Shown here in pieces: positions 1-5,980 of a stretch of 12,637 nucleotides of DNA. Position 1 is the first letter of the stretch; every line of letters starts with the position of its first letter. The notes below the pieces were generated by a model. The model was not told the origin of the DNA, did not search any database, and saw only the letters and a program-made list of their open reading frames with translations. The translations under genes were made by a program, and so were the position numbers. The stretch covers positions 1 to 12,637 of the forward strand of contig NZ_PNOR01000063.1 in the NCBI RefSeq assembly GCF_002869765.1, given 5' to 3'. The stretch comes from Deinococcus planocerae. Its GTDB lineage: Bacteria; Deinococcota; Deinococci; Deinococcales; Deinococcaceae.

Positions 1-191
1 CGGTCATGGCAGGTATGCCATGACCCGTACCGCTCAGGAATGTCCCGCCAGGGTGCGCCGGTCTTCTGGCGCCAGATGATGCCGTTCAGGACGACGCGGT
101 GGTCCTTGTAGGCGTGTCCTCGCTTGGGGTGTGGGGGCAGCAGTGGGCGAAGTTGAGCCCACTGCTGCTCGGTTAAATCTGTCCGTCCCAT
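1..191 (-). CDS. IS5-family (IS427-like) transposase, N-terminal 63 codons, runs off left edge
   Basis: Reading leftward from the ATG at 191-189 gives an uninterrupted frame of 63 codons to the window edge. It has the typical IS427-group N-terminal pattern: [17 protein letters not shown], then a [12 protein letters not shown] segment, then [17 protein letters not shown]. In known members this is the DUF4096-type domain ahead of the DDE catalytic core. The catalytic residues lie beyond the edge, so intactness cannot be judged. The GGAGG at 202-206 (minus strand) lies about 10 nt upstream of the ATG. The frame differs from that of the longer IS1182 remnant, whose open frame continues over this gene without meaning. 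Confidence 0.85.
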   Translation of the reverse strand, partial: MGRTDLTEQQWAQLRPLLPPHPKRGHAYKDHRVVLNGIIWRQKTGAPWRDIPERYGSWHTCHD

Positions 192-224
192 CCCCCCATC
201 CTCCCAAATTCACCCAGACAGACC
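1..224 (-). mobile_element. 5' end of an IS5-family element inserted into an IS1182-family element
   Basis: Homology to IS1182 transposase stops at the Leu codon 228-226, and the IS5-type leader and transposase start directly beyond it. The tetranucleotide CTAG at 225-228 sits on the junction and fits the short TA/CTAG-like target sites of the IS5 family. The terminal repeat on the minus strand would begin about GGTCTGTCTGGGTGAATT. Only one end is in the window, so the target duplication and the second terminus cannot be confirmed. Confidence 0.6.
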
Positions 225-1308
225 CTAGCAGCTCTGTACTGACGTACCCCGTGTCCACCAGATGCTCGCTGGGCGGCAGGTTCTTGAGCTTCAAAGCGGC
301 GTGGATGGGCAGCATCGCGTCGATGTCGGCTTGGGGTGCGCGGGTCGTCCGGACATGGGTGATCAGGTATGGCGTGTCGTCGTCACAGCTCTCGGTGAGA
401 TGCACCTTGTAGCCGTGCCAACTCCGGGTGCCCTTGTTGCCATACCGAGCCTCGAAATCGTAGGGCGAGTTGAAGCTCTCGGACGCGGGCCCCAGTTCGT
501 TCCCTTCTCGAAGCCGGACGTGGTCCCCCTGCCGCTCGAAGTGCCGTGCCCAGCCCGCTCGCAACGTCACGACGGCGGGTAAGTCTCGAAGAGTGGTATG
601 CACGTTGTCCTGATCCAGCGGATCCAGCGCATCGAGCAAACGAAACCCGTCCTGCCCAGTCTGCACGATGAATCCAGCACGCTCGGTCTTCCCTCGGGGG
701 AAGCGAAACTCCTCGGCACGCTTGCCATACCGCGTCGCCCATTCGGGCGACGCCCAGTGGCCGAGCCACGTCGGTGCCACAGTCGCTAAGCTGTTCAGGG
801 CAGCGCGCAAGGTTTCGACCAACAGTTCATGTCGGGTCAGGACCCGCACACTGCTCAGGACATGCGTCGAGTCGGTACGCTGTCTCCCCCGGACCTTCAG
901 CAGCCCCTGTTCCTTGAAGCGCGCCAGCATCGTGTCGAGCAACAGCAGTTGATGTTGGTCCTCGGTGAGCCGGGCTCGGAACTCCGAGAGCACGGTGTGA
1001 TCGAAGCCGGGGTCGGTCAGTTCGAGCCCCAGAGCGTACTTCCAGTCCAGACGCCCTCGAACAGCGTCTGCCGCTTCACGGTCGCTGAGCCCTTCCAGAA
1101 ACTGGAACACCGTGATCAGCGCGAGCCGCCAGGGAGACCAAGCGGGCTGCCCACGTTTTAGAAACAGGTGGGCGAGGTCGGCGTCCTGGTAGAGCGCACC
1201 ACAGGCATCACGAAGCCGCATGATGGCGTTCCCTTTGGGGAACGCCGCACGGACAACACGGGCAGTATGTTCGGGAATCTCACCGAGGGGTTCAGGACGC
1301 AGGCTCAT
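225..1308 (-). pseudogene. IS1182-family transposase, C-terminus lost to an IS5-family insertion
   Basis: Starting at the ATG 1308-1306 (MSLRPEPLGEIPEHTARV), 361 codons of IS1182-type transposase are visible. The N-terminal domain contains WSPWRLALITVFQFLEGLSD and WKYALGLEL. The first catalytic Asp is in RTDSTHV (residue 146), HGYKVHLTE lies near 298-306, and the second Asp is in LVDTGYV (residue 352). Family members are usually about 450-500 residues, with the catalytic Glu further C-terminal. Here the frame crosses into the IS5-family element after residue 361, so the Glu is missing and the protein should be inactive. An in-frame upstream extension to 1464 exists, but the ATG at 1308 matches the family N-terminus. 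The stretch upstream (about 1309-1375) looks like the untranslated left end of the element. Confidence 0.88.
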
Positions 1309-1387
1309 GGCCCAGTGTGCACCCCTGAATTCGCCACCAGTATCAAGATGCAGAGATTTTAGTAGATATTGTCTTTGCGGGCCGCGG

Positions 1388-1860
1388 TCAAGCGGCCTGT
1401 TTTGCAGGCTTAGCGTACGTCGGATCGTAGGGCCGCCCCAACTGCACCACCGCAAAGCCCACACACAGCAGCTTCCTGGCGAGCGCTGTCACTGCCACCT
1501 TGCCGGGCTTTCCCTGGTCGCGTAGTCGCTGATAGAACGCTTTTTCCTTGCTCTGGGTCCGGGTCGCCGCCACCGCCGCCAGGTAGACGACGCGGCGCAA
1601 TCGAGGATTCCCGATCTTGGAAATCCGGCCCCGCTTGTTCATCGCTCCCGACTGGTGGGGTGCGGGCGATACGCCCGCGTACGCCGCCAGTTGGCGGCCC
1701 GTTTCCATCATGTTGAACGCCCCTGTCTCCACCAACACCGTCAACGACACCAGGAACCCGAAGCCCAGCAGGCTTTGCAGCAGCTCGACCTGGCGCCCAA
1801 GGTCGGGCGCGGTCTCCACCCGTGCTCGCAACTCGCGGTCTAGAGTCTCGATCTGCTCTG
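1388..1860 (-). pseudogene. IS110-family transposase, C-terminal half only
   Basis: The frame ending at TGA 1390-1388 encodes the C-terminal Transposase_20-type region of IS110-family enzymes. It contains TEQIETLDRELRARVE, then LLGFGFLVSLTVLVETGAF, AAYAGVSPAPHQSG, RGRISKIGNPRLRRVVYLAA, KAFYQRLRDQGKPGKVAVTA and a GRPYDP tail. The N-terminal half with the RuvC-like DEDD catalytic residues is absent. Upstream of about 1860 the frame is open only to a TGA at 1903-1901 and has no family similarity that I can see. It is therefore a 5'-deleted remnant and not a functional gene. It lies between the IS1182 remnant and an unrelated gene that ends at 1861, so the deletion junction is probably close to 1861. 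Confidence 0.85.
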
Positions 1861-2511
1861 TTAGGAACCCCGGTCCCGGTAGTGGCTCTTGAGCCGCAGT
1901 TCATCCTCCGGCGTGAAGCGCCCGTTCGCGATCACCTGGGCAAGTCTGGTGCGTTCGGGCTCGCGGATGGCCTGTTGAATTGCCGGCCACAGGTCATGGA
2001 TGAGTTTGAGCTGCTGGGAACTGGGAATGATGCTCGCGTAGGCGAGGTCCGGGCGGCGCTTGCGGTAGAGCACGCGAATCAGATGCAACTCGTGCGACTC
2101 AAAGGCATTGTCGTTGATCCGTTGCAGGTACCGCTGGCGATCGGGTGCCTTGCCGAGGGGCGCGAGGATGTGGTCAGGGTCGAGGAGGATGCCGTGCCGC
2201 TCGTGCGCTTCGAGGCTCACGCGGGCTGGGGGTCTGCTCTGCGGTGACGGGGGCGCCGCGAAAAGGGTGGCCGGAGTGGCCTGGGCCGGTGCCTGAGGCC
2301 GCTGGGCCTCCACGGCCCGCGCGTACGCGGCACGGGTGAGCTGCTCCGTCTCCCCGCTGAAGAGGTTGAACCGCAACCCGGCACCCACCAGGCCACGCCG
2401 CTCCTCAGGCACCCGGGCGAGGATGGCCTCCCGGAGGGGCAGCTAGGTCTGGCGGGTGGCCCGGGGCAATTGCCAGTCCACCTCCTCCCTGCGGAGGTGG
2501 AGGAGGGCCAT
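1861..2511 (-). pseudogene. Unrecognised gene with an in-frame amber codon, downstream of the recombinase
   Basis: The ATG at 2511-2509, preceded by AGGGAAGG, opens a frame that reads MALLHLRREEVDWQLPRATR and reaches a TAG at 2445-2443 (codon 23). The same frame then continues open for 193 more codons to TAA at 1863-1861. The second part has an Ala/Pro/Gln-rich linker (roughly codons 65-90) and a helical C-terminal part containing RINDNAFESHELHLIRVLYR and ending LKSHYRDRGS. The start lies about 36 bp after the tyrosine recombinase stop, so the two may be co-transcribed. I do not recognise the family. It could be a decayed single gene, or an active shorter protein starting after the TAG (for instance at GTG 2412). 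The adjacent IS110 remnant may have trimmed its 3' end. Confidence 0.5.
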
Positions 2512-2546
2512 CGGTAGTTGCCTTCCCTCTCGCGGTGGTCTGGCAT

Positions 2547-3482
2547 TCACCAGCCGGAGAGCCGCCGCCTCAGTCCTTCCTCACTCCACTTGGCGTAGAT
2601 ACGTGCCGTCCCCAGCGCGGAGTGGCCCAGATGCCGGGCCACGTCGTCGAGGGCTGCACCCTCCCGCATCAGCCGCGTCCCGGCATAGTGCCGCAGGGCG
2701 TGGTGCCCCCGGTAGGGGACGCCTGCACGAACGCACAGGCGCTGGAGCCGCTCCACCGCTGCCGGGTAGCTGCCCCCGATCACAACTTCCCCACGAGGCA
2801 GGGCAGCCAGGGCGGCTCGGAGGCTCTGCCCGAGGACGACCTTGCGCCGCTTCCCCCCCTTGCCCGAGCGCACCACCAGTTCACGTGCGGCGAGGTTCAC
2901 GTCTGCCCACTCCAGCGCCAAGGCTTCGCTGATCCTCAGCCCACCGTGGGCACACAGCAGCAGTAAGGCCCGCATTCGGGGGTCGGCTGCCTCCAGCAGC
3001 GCCCACACCTCCGCGTCGCTGTAGGGGGACCGCTTGTCCCACGCCGCCGTCTTGTCCCGCACCGGCCGCACATCTGAGAAAGGCGCGACCTGTGTCGCCT
3101 CCGCCCAACGTAGGGCCTTATTAAACAGCCTCACCCCTGCAAGCTGCACCCGGGTACTCGCTGGACTGAGCCCGGCGGCCTCGACGGTGCGGACGAAGCG
3201 CACCCCGTCCTCGCCCGTCATCCGCAACAGGTTCACCGCCTGATCTCCGCTGTACTTCAAAAACCGTCCCACTGCCCAGCGGTAGGCCTTCAAGGTCCGG
3301 GAACTCGTCGCCGTCCCGCTTGCCCCGTGCAGGGTGAGGTACGCCTCGGTCAGACTCCACAGCGCTTCCGCGTCCCGGTCCCTTACCGCCTCGACCGCCC
3401 GGCGTCTCCTCTTTTCGGGCAACAGGTCACCCCACCCCTTCGCTCGGTCGAGGGCCGACCCCCGGTACACCTCCAGCGTCAT
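2547..3482 (-). CDS. Tyrosine recombinase / integrase (XerC/D-like)
   Basis: The 311-aa product has the two-domain layout of tyrosine site-specific recombinases. An N-terminal SAM-like core-binding domain lies around residues 45-135, and the catalytic domain around 150-305. All six active-site positions are visible: Arg183 in GGLRISEAL, Lys208 in RSGKGGKRRKV, His261 and Arg264 in HHALRHYAGTRL, His287 in LGHSALG and the nucleophile Tyr296 in TARIYAKW. It should therefore be catalytically competent for DNA strand exchange. I chose ATG 3482 because it gives the family start MTLEVYRG. The longer frame begins with a TTG at 3500 inside an inverted repeat. The role could be plasmid dimer resolution or integration of the island. 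No recognisable excisionase lies beside it. Confidence 0.93.
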   Translation of the reverse strand: MTLEVYRGSALDRAKGWGDLLPEKRRRRAVEAVRDRDAEALWSLTEAYLTLHGASGTATSSRTLKAYRWAVGRFLKYSGDQAVNLLRMTGEDGVRFVRTVEAAGLSPASTRVQLAGVRLFNKALRWAEATQVAPFSDVRPVRDKTAAWDKRSPYSDAEVWALLEAADPRMRALLLLCAHGGLRISEALALEWADVNLAARELVVRSGKGGKRRKVVLGQSLRAALAALPRGEVVIGGSYPAAVERLQRLCVRAGVPYRGHHALRHYAGTRLMREGAALDDVARHLGHSALGTARIYAKWSEEGLRRRLSGW

Positions 3483-3489
3483 ACCCCAT

Positions 3490-3507
3490 AGATAACTCAA
3501 CTTATCT
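3490..3507. promoter_or_regulatory. Perfect inverted repeat directly upstream of the recombinase start
   Basis: AGATAA (3490-3495) and TTATCT (3502-3507) form perfect 6-bp arms around a 6-nt spacer, 8 bp upstream of the recombinase ATG. This is among the most A/T-rich spots in a GC-rich window. It could be an operator, a recombinase arm site or an mRNA hairpin that occludes the start. The symmetry is seen in the sequence; the role is inferred. Confidence 0.35.
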
Positions 3508-3580
3508 GCACTAAGCTCTGAACAGTGAAGATCCTCGTACCAGACGCTATTTAAACTCCATCAGCACTCCTTGTAATGCC

Positions 3581-3964
3581 TCACTTCCCCGGATCCTGTG
3601 GCGCATTCAGCGAGGGCTCTGCTGTTTGCTCCTCCACACACCACCGGGTGAAGCGGTAGGCTGTCCCGTTCACCTTGAGCCGCGTCGTGTGCTCCCGGCG
3701 AATGGAGTCATGAATGGATAGCCCCACCTCGACGAACCCGTGAGATTGTAGCTTGAAGAGGGCACCCGTCAACAGGCCTTGGGGAATCTGCCGCAACGGA
3801 CCTGCTCCGCCCATGACATTGGCCGAGTGGCTGCGTAGCCCCAGCAGGGCTTCCACATCCTGCACGGTGAGCCGCCCACCGAAGACTGAACCGACCTCCC
3901 CGTCGTCATCCTCGCCTCCCATCAAGCCGCCACCCAGGGGAGAAGCGACGACGGCCGAGAGCAC
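3581..3964 (-). CDS. Unrecognised 127-aa protein, last gene of the HTH operon
   Basis: The GTG start (3964-3962) follows the TAG of the preceding gene with no gap, indicating translational coupling. The product begins VLSAVVASPLGGGLMGGEDDD, a Gly- and acid-rich segment, and continues with GGRLTVQDVEALLGLRSH. A more structured part, QIPQGLLTGALFKLQSHGFV, follows, then an Arg/Thr-rich portion with RFTRWCVEEQ. No signal peptide or membrane helix is evident. I recognise no family. An internal ATG at the MGGEDDD position is an alternative start, which would remove the hydrophobic leading residues. Third-position GC looks lower than in the neighbouring genes, consistent with horizontal arrival. Confidence 0.6.
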   Translation of the reverse strand: MLSAVVASPLGGGLMGGEDDDGEVGSVFGGRLTVQDVEALLGLRSHSANVMGGAGPLRQIPQGLLTGALFKLQSHGFVEVGLSIHDSIRREHTTRLKVNGTAYRFTRWCVEEQTAEPSLNAPQDPGK

Positions 3965-4399
3965 CTACAGTTCGAAAGGCATCAGGTCCAGCAACGAGCG
4001 TGAGTAGTGCTGATACTCCTCGGAGCGACTCATCCTGGTCTCCGTAGCGATCACCGTCCTCGCCAGCCGAGCGTGATGGTGAAGCTTGGCCCGAATGGTC
4101 TCCGCCTCGACGCTCCGGATGATGCAGTCGAAGGTGTCGATGAGCGCGGGCATCTCCTCCATAACCTGACGAATCTTCCAGAGAGGAAGCGCGTTGTTCT
4201 GAACGGCGCGACCGACGAGTCTGAGGAACTCCAGGAGGCGTTCGGCCTCCAATGCCTCGCGGCCCCGAATGTCTGCGCCCTCGGCCTTCTTGCCCACAAG
4301 GTAGAGCGTGACGGCTGGGATGGCATCGACAAAGAGAGAGGCAGTCAGGCTCGCAGTCAGAGGGTCCAAGCCCCGACTGACCAGAACGTTCTTGAGCAC
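3965..4399 (-). CDS. Unrecognised 144-aa helical protein, middle gene of the HTH operon
   Basis: The frame from GTG 4399 encodes VLKNVLVSRGLDPLTASLTA, a hydrophobic segment SLFVDAIPAVTLYLVG (about residues 22-37), and a long charged helical region to the end. That region includes REALEAERLLEFLRLVGRAV and MEEMPALIDTFDCIIRS. The hydrophobic segment is too short and interrupted to call a membrane helix with confidence. GGGG lies only 2 nt before the GTG, a cramped ribosome site. The frame is open upstream to about 4468, so a non-ATG start up to 23 codons earlier is possible. It follows the HTH gene by about 65 bp and ends flush against the next gene. I recognise no family; an effector or a structural partner regulated by the HTH gene are both possible. 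Confidence 0.6.
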   Translation of the reverse strand: MLKNVLVSRGLDPLTASLTASLFVDAIPAVTLYLVGKKAEGADIRGREALEAERLLEFLRLVGRAVQNNALPLWKIRQVMEEMPALIDTFDCIIRSVEAETIRAKLHHHARLARTVIATETRMSRSEEYQHYSRSLLDLMPFEL

Positions 4400-4464
4400 T
4401 TCCCCGCTTGCACTGGCCAGCGCGTCGTGAGCCGCCGAGCCGAGGCAACCCCCCTCTCCATCCG

Positions 4465-4722
4465 TCAGGGAGACGACTTCAGGGAGTCAGGCGGCCCGAG
4501 CAGTTCACCTACATCCACCCCGAGCGCGTCCGCCAGCTTCTGCATGTGATCCAGCGTCACGTTCGCCTCGCCGCGCTCGATGGCCCCAATGTACGTGCGG
4601 TGAATTCCCGCCCGCTCTCCCAATTCCTCCTGCGAGACTCGCAGCGCCTTGCGCAACCGCCGGACGTGCGCGGCGAAGCGGAGGCGGGCGGCGCTGGCAG
4701 ACACCCGGCCAGCCTGCGGCAC
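4465..4722 (-). CDS. Small Xre-family HTH regulator (controller-protein-like)
   Basis: The 85-aa product is almost entirely an HTH_3/Cro-C1 domain. It contains HVRRLRKALRVSQEELGERA, then GIHRTYIGAIERGEANVTLD, then MQKLADALGVDVGELLG, giving the five-helix fold at about residues 18-76. The recognition-helix sequence HRTYIGAIERGE closely resembles that of restriction-modification controller proteins and related autoregulators. GTG 4722 is taken as the start; a second GTG six codons later is an alternative, and both leave the domain intact. It is the first gene of a leftward trio and divergent from the JAB-like gene at 4790, so it probably regulates both directions from the short intergenic region. 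No restriction or methylase gene is visible in the window. Confidence 0.85.
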   Translation of the reverse strand: MPQAGRVSASAARLRFAAHVRRLRKALRVSQEELGERAGIHRTYIGAIERGEANVTLDHMQKLADALGVDVGELLGPPDSLKSSP

Positions 4723-4733
4723 CCCTGAAAGCC

Positions 4734-4750
4734 GGTCTACACTCTAAACC
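4734..4750. promoter_or_regulatory. Candidate HTH operator overlapping a leftward -10 box
   Basis: The 17-bp sequence GGTCTACACTCTAAACC is an imperfect palindrome: 12 of the 16 non-central positions are symmetric. Its minus strand contains TAGAGT (4746-4741), a TANNNT-type -10 for the HTH gene starting at 4722. A repressor bound here would block that promoter, the usual arrangement for autoregulated Cro/controller proteins. No convincing -35 box is seen. The site is proposed from symmetry and position only. Confidence 0.4.
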
Positions 4751-4774
4751 TAGCAACTCCGGGGGAAGAGGCCG

Positions 4775-4780
4775 TACACT
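4775..4780 (+). promoter_or_regulatory. Candidate -10 box of the JAB-like gene (near-leaderless mRNA)
   Basis: TACACT lies 9 nt before the ATG at 4790, and no purine-rich ribosome site sits between them. TANNNT boxes this close to a start codon are typical of leaderless or near-leaderless transcripts in Deinococcus. No clear -35 element is present 17-18 bp upstream. Confidence 0.45.
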
Positions 4781-4789
4781 GCGCGCACG

Positions 4790-5392
4790 ATGAGGGTGCA
4801 ACAGCGTGAATTCTGGGTTCCTCCCGGACCGGTGGCTCCCACTCCCGAACGCGAGGGGTTGGGATCGGTCCTGGTCCTTCCGGGCGTCTCGCAGCTTCTC
4901 CGACGCCAGCTCACCTCACCTGCCCGCGCTCGCGGCGGCCTGCTGTTCGGCTACCAGGACGTGGACACCCTGCACGTGTTCCTGGCGAGCACGGCCGGTT
5001 CACCGGGCTGGTACGACCGGACCAGACGCGAAGTGCTGGCGGTGGACCCCCGCTTCGCGCTGGGCTGGAGCGAGGCCCTCTTCGGGCTGTGGGGCGGCCG
5101 GGTGGACTGGGTGGGCAACTGGGTCGCTCATAAGGACGGGCAGATCCGCTCGGAGGAGCGGGATCACCGCTGGTTCCGCCGCGGCCAGAAGCTGGGGTTG
5201 TTCGACGACCGTGGCGTGCTCCTGATTCCCGGCTGGCACGAGGGCGTCTTCGAGTGCCGCGCGTACAGCCAGGACTCGGACGGCCAACCTGTCGAAGTCC
5301 CCTGCCGCGAGAGCACACGCTCCCTGGTGGAGACGGTCCAGCAGCTCACCGATCAGGCGTCAGGACCCGATGCAGAGCGGCCCCCACGCTAG
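4790..5392 (+). CDS. Degenerate JAB/MPN-like protein (200 aa)
   Basis: The middle of the protein resembles the prokaryotic JAB isopeptidase fold. ARGGLLFGYQDVDTLHVFLA (47-66) matches the first strand pair, and VDWVGNWVAHKDGQIRSEER (105-124) with DHRWF after it aligns with the usual GEWHxHPxxxxxPSxxD zinc site. In this alignment only the second His (His114), Ser121 and Asp125 remain. The catalytic Glu near the first strand is absent, the first His is Val112, and the Pro after the second His is Lys115. If the assignment is right, the protein probably keeps the fold without peptidase activity and may bind a partner. It is divergent from the HTH operon and just upstream of the ASCH gene. An unrelated fold remains possible. 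Confidence 0.72.
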   Translation: MRVQQREFWVPPGPVAPTPEREGLGSVLVLPGVSQLLRRQLTSPARARGGLLFGYQDVDTLHVFLASTAGSPGWYDRTRREVLAVDPRFALGWSEALFGLWGGRVDWVGNWVAHKDGQIRSEERDHRWFRRGQKLGLFDDRGVLLIPGWHEGVFECRAYSQDSDGQPVEVPCRESTRSLVETVQQLTDQASGPDAERPPR

Positions 5393-5484
5393 ACTGCTCT
5401 GCCTTGAACAGCCTCCATTCCCTCGCCGAACCCCGGTGTGACGCCCCGGCTCTGTCCCCCACCGCTGCCCTGACGGGGGAGAGG

Positions 5485-5916
5485 GTGACGCTTCCGCCGC
5501 GCCTCCTGGCCCTCACGCTGCAACAACCCTGGGCCGCCGCCGTCCGCGATCTCGACAAGTGCGTGGAGAACCGCGCCTGGCGTCCGCCCGCCCACGTGCT
5601 GGGGCAGTACATCGCCATCCACGCGGGGAAAACGTTCGACGAGCGCGGCGCGCAGTGGATCGCGGCCCACTTCGGCGCGTCCTACTCCCCCGGCAACACG
5701 GCAACGGGAGCCCTCGTGGCGCTCGCCCGCCTCAGCGAGGTGACCTCCTCACGTTCCGACCCCTGGTTCTTCGGCCCCTACGGCTGGGTCTTCGACAATG
5801 TCATCCCCCTGGAACCGGTGCTCTGCCGTGGTGCTCGGCACCTCTGGCGGGTTCCAGACGCCGCTTACGCGCAAGTCACCGAACAACTCTTGAAGAGAGT
5901 GTCAGCCCCCAAGTAG
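5485..5916 (+). CDS. ASCH/PUA-like domain protein
   Basis: The 143-aa product from GTG 5485 matches the ASCH pattern: LLALTLQQPWAAAV (7-20), CVENRAWRPP, a YIAIHAGKT strand, GALVALARLSEV, and DPWFFGPYGWVFDNVIPL near the C-terminus. ASCH domains adopt a PUA-like beta barrel and bind RNA or modified nucleotides. Some members act as RNases or cytidine-derivative hydrolases, and several occur beside defence genes. GGGGGAGAG just precedes the chosen start. An alternative start is TTG 5404, which lies 8 nt after a TAGACT box (5390-5395) overlapping the stop codon of the previous gene. That longer form adds 27 low-complexity residues. The gene lies between the JAB-like gene and the QueC-like operon and ends 64 bp before the latter. 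Confidence 0.8.
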   Translation: MTLPPRLLALTLQQPWAAAVRDLDKCVENRAWRPPAHVLGQYIAIHAGKTFDERGAQWIAAHFGASYSPGNTATGALVALARLSEVTSSRSDPWFFGPYGWVFDNVIPLEPVLCRGARHLWRVPDAAYAQVTEQLLKRVSAPK

Positions 5917-5920
5917 GGGG
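5906..5920 (+). terminator. Weak hairpin at the ASCH gene stop codon
   Basis: CCCCC (5906-5910) and GGGGG (5916-5920) pair across a 5-nt loop containing the TAG stop. A mixed T-rich stretch including ATTTTG follows. The short stem makes this at most a weak terminator between the ASCH gene and the promoter of the next operon. Confidence 0.25.
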
Positions 5921-5934
5921 TGTCGCTCTATTTT

Positions 5935-5963
5935 GTGACATTGTCAGATTCATGGTGTATGCT
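5935..5963 (+). promoter_or_regulatory. Promoter of the four-gene operon with an operator-like palindrome on its -35
   Basis: A -35 GTGACA (5935-5940, five of six matches to TTGACA) is followed by a 17-bp spacer and a -10 TATGCT (5958-5963). This is the best sigma-70-type promoter in the window. An uninterrupted 11-bp palindrome TGACATTGTCA (5936-5946) covers the -35, so a bound regulator would compete with polymerase. The HTH-peptidase encoded by the third gene of the operon is the obvious candidate regulator. The palindrome resembles but does not match the Deinococcus RDRM site, whose half-sites point the other way. Confidence 0.6.
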
Positions 5964-5980
5964 GTCCCCAGGAGGGCAGC

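Noticed and set aside
2..25. A perfect 10-bp inverted repeat (GGTCATGGCA / TGCCATGACC) with loop GGTA at the left edge.
   Set aside because: It lies in the uninterrupted coding frame of the IS5-type transposase and encodes a family-typical segment ([10 protein letters not shown]), so the symmetry is probably incidental.
34..222. C-terminal extension of the IS1182 transposase frame down to 34.
   Set aside because: Residues after L361 show no family resemblance; the same DNA encodes the IS5-type transposase in another frame.
3566..3577. A 12-bp sequence shared in inverted orientation with about 10396-10407 (ATTACAAGGAGT), near both borders of the defence-like block.
   Set aside because: The match does not extend beyond 12 bp and contains a ribosome-binding-site core; a few such matches are expected by chance in a window this size, so it is not called as att or terminal repeats.
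4465..4722. Controller gene of a restriction-modification system.
   Set aside because: The HTH resembles controller proteins, but no methyltransferase or endonuclease gene is present in the window.
5931..5950. The palindrome upstream of the QueC-like operon as a Deinococcus radiation/desiccation response motif.
   Set aside because: The half-sites are in the opposite order (TGACA-T-TGTCA) and the flanking symmetry of the RDRM is missing.
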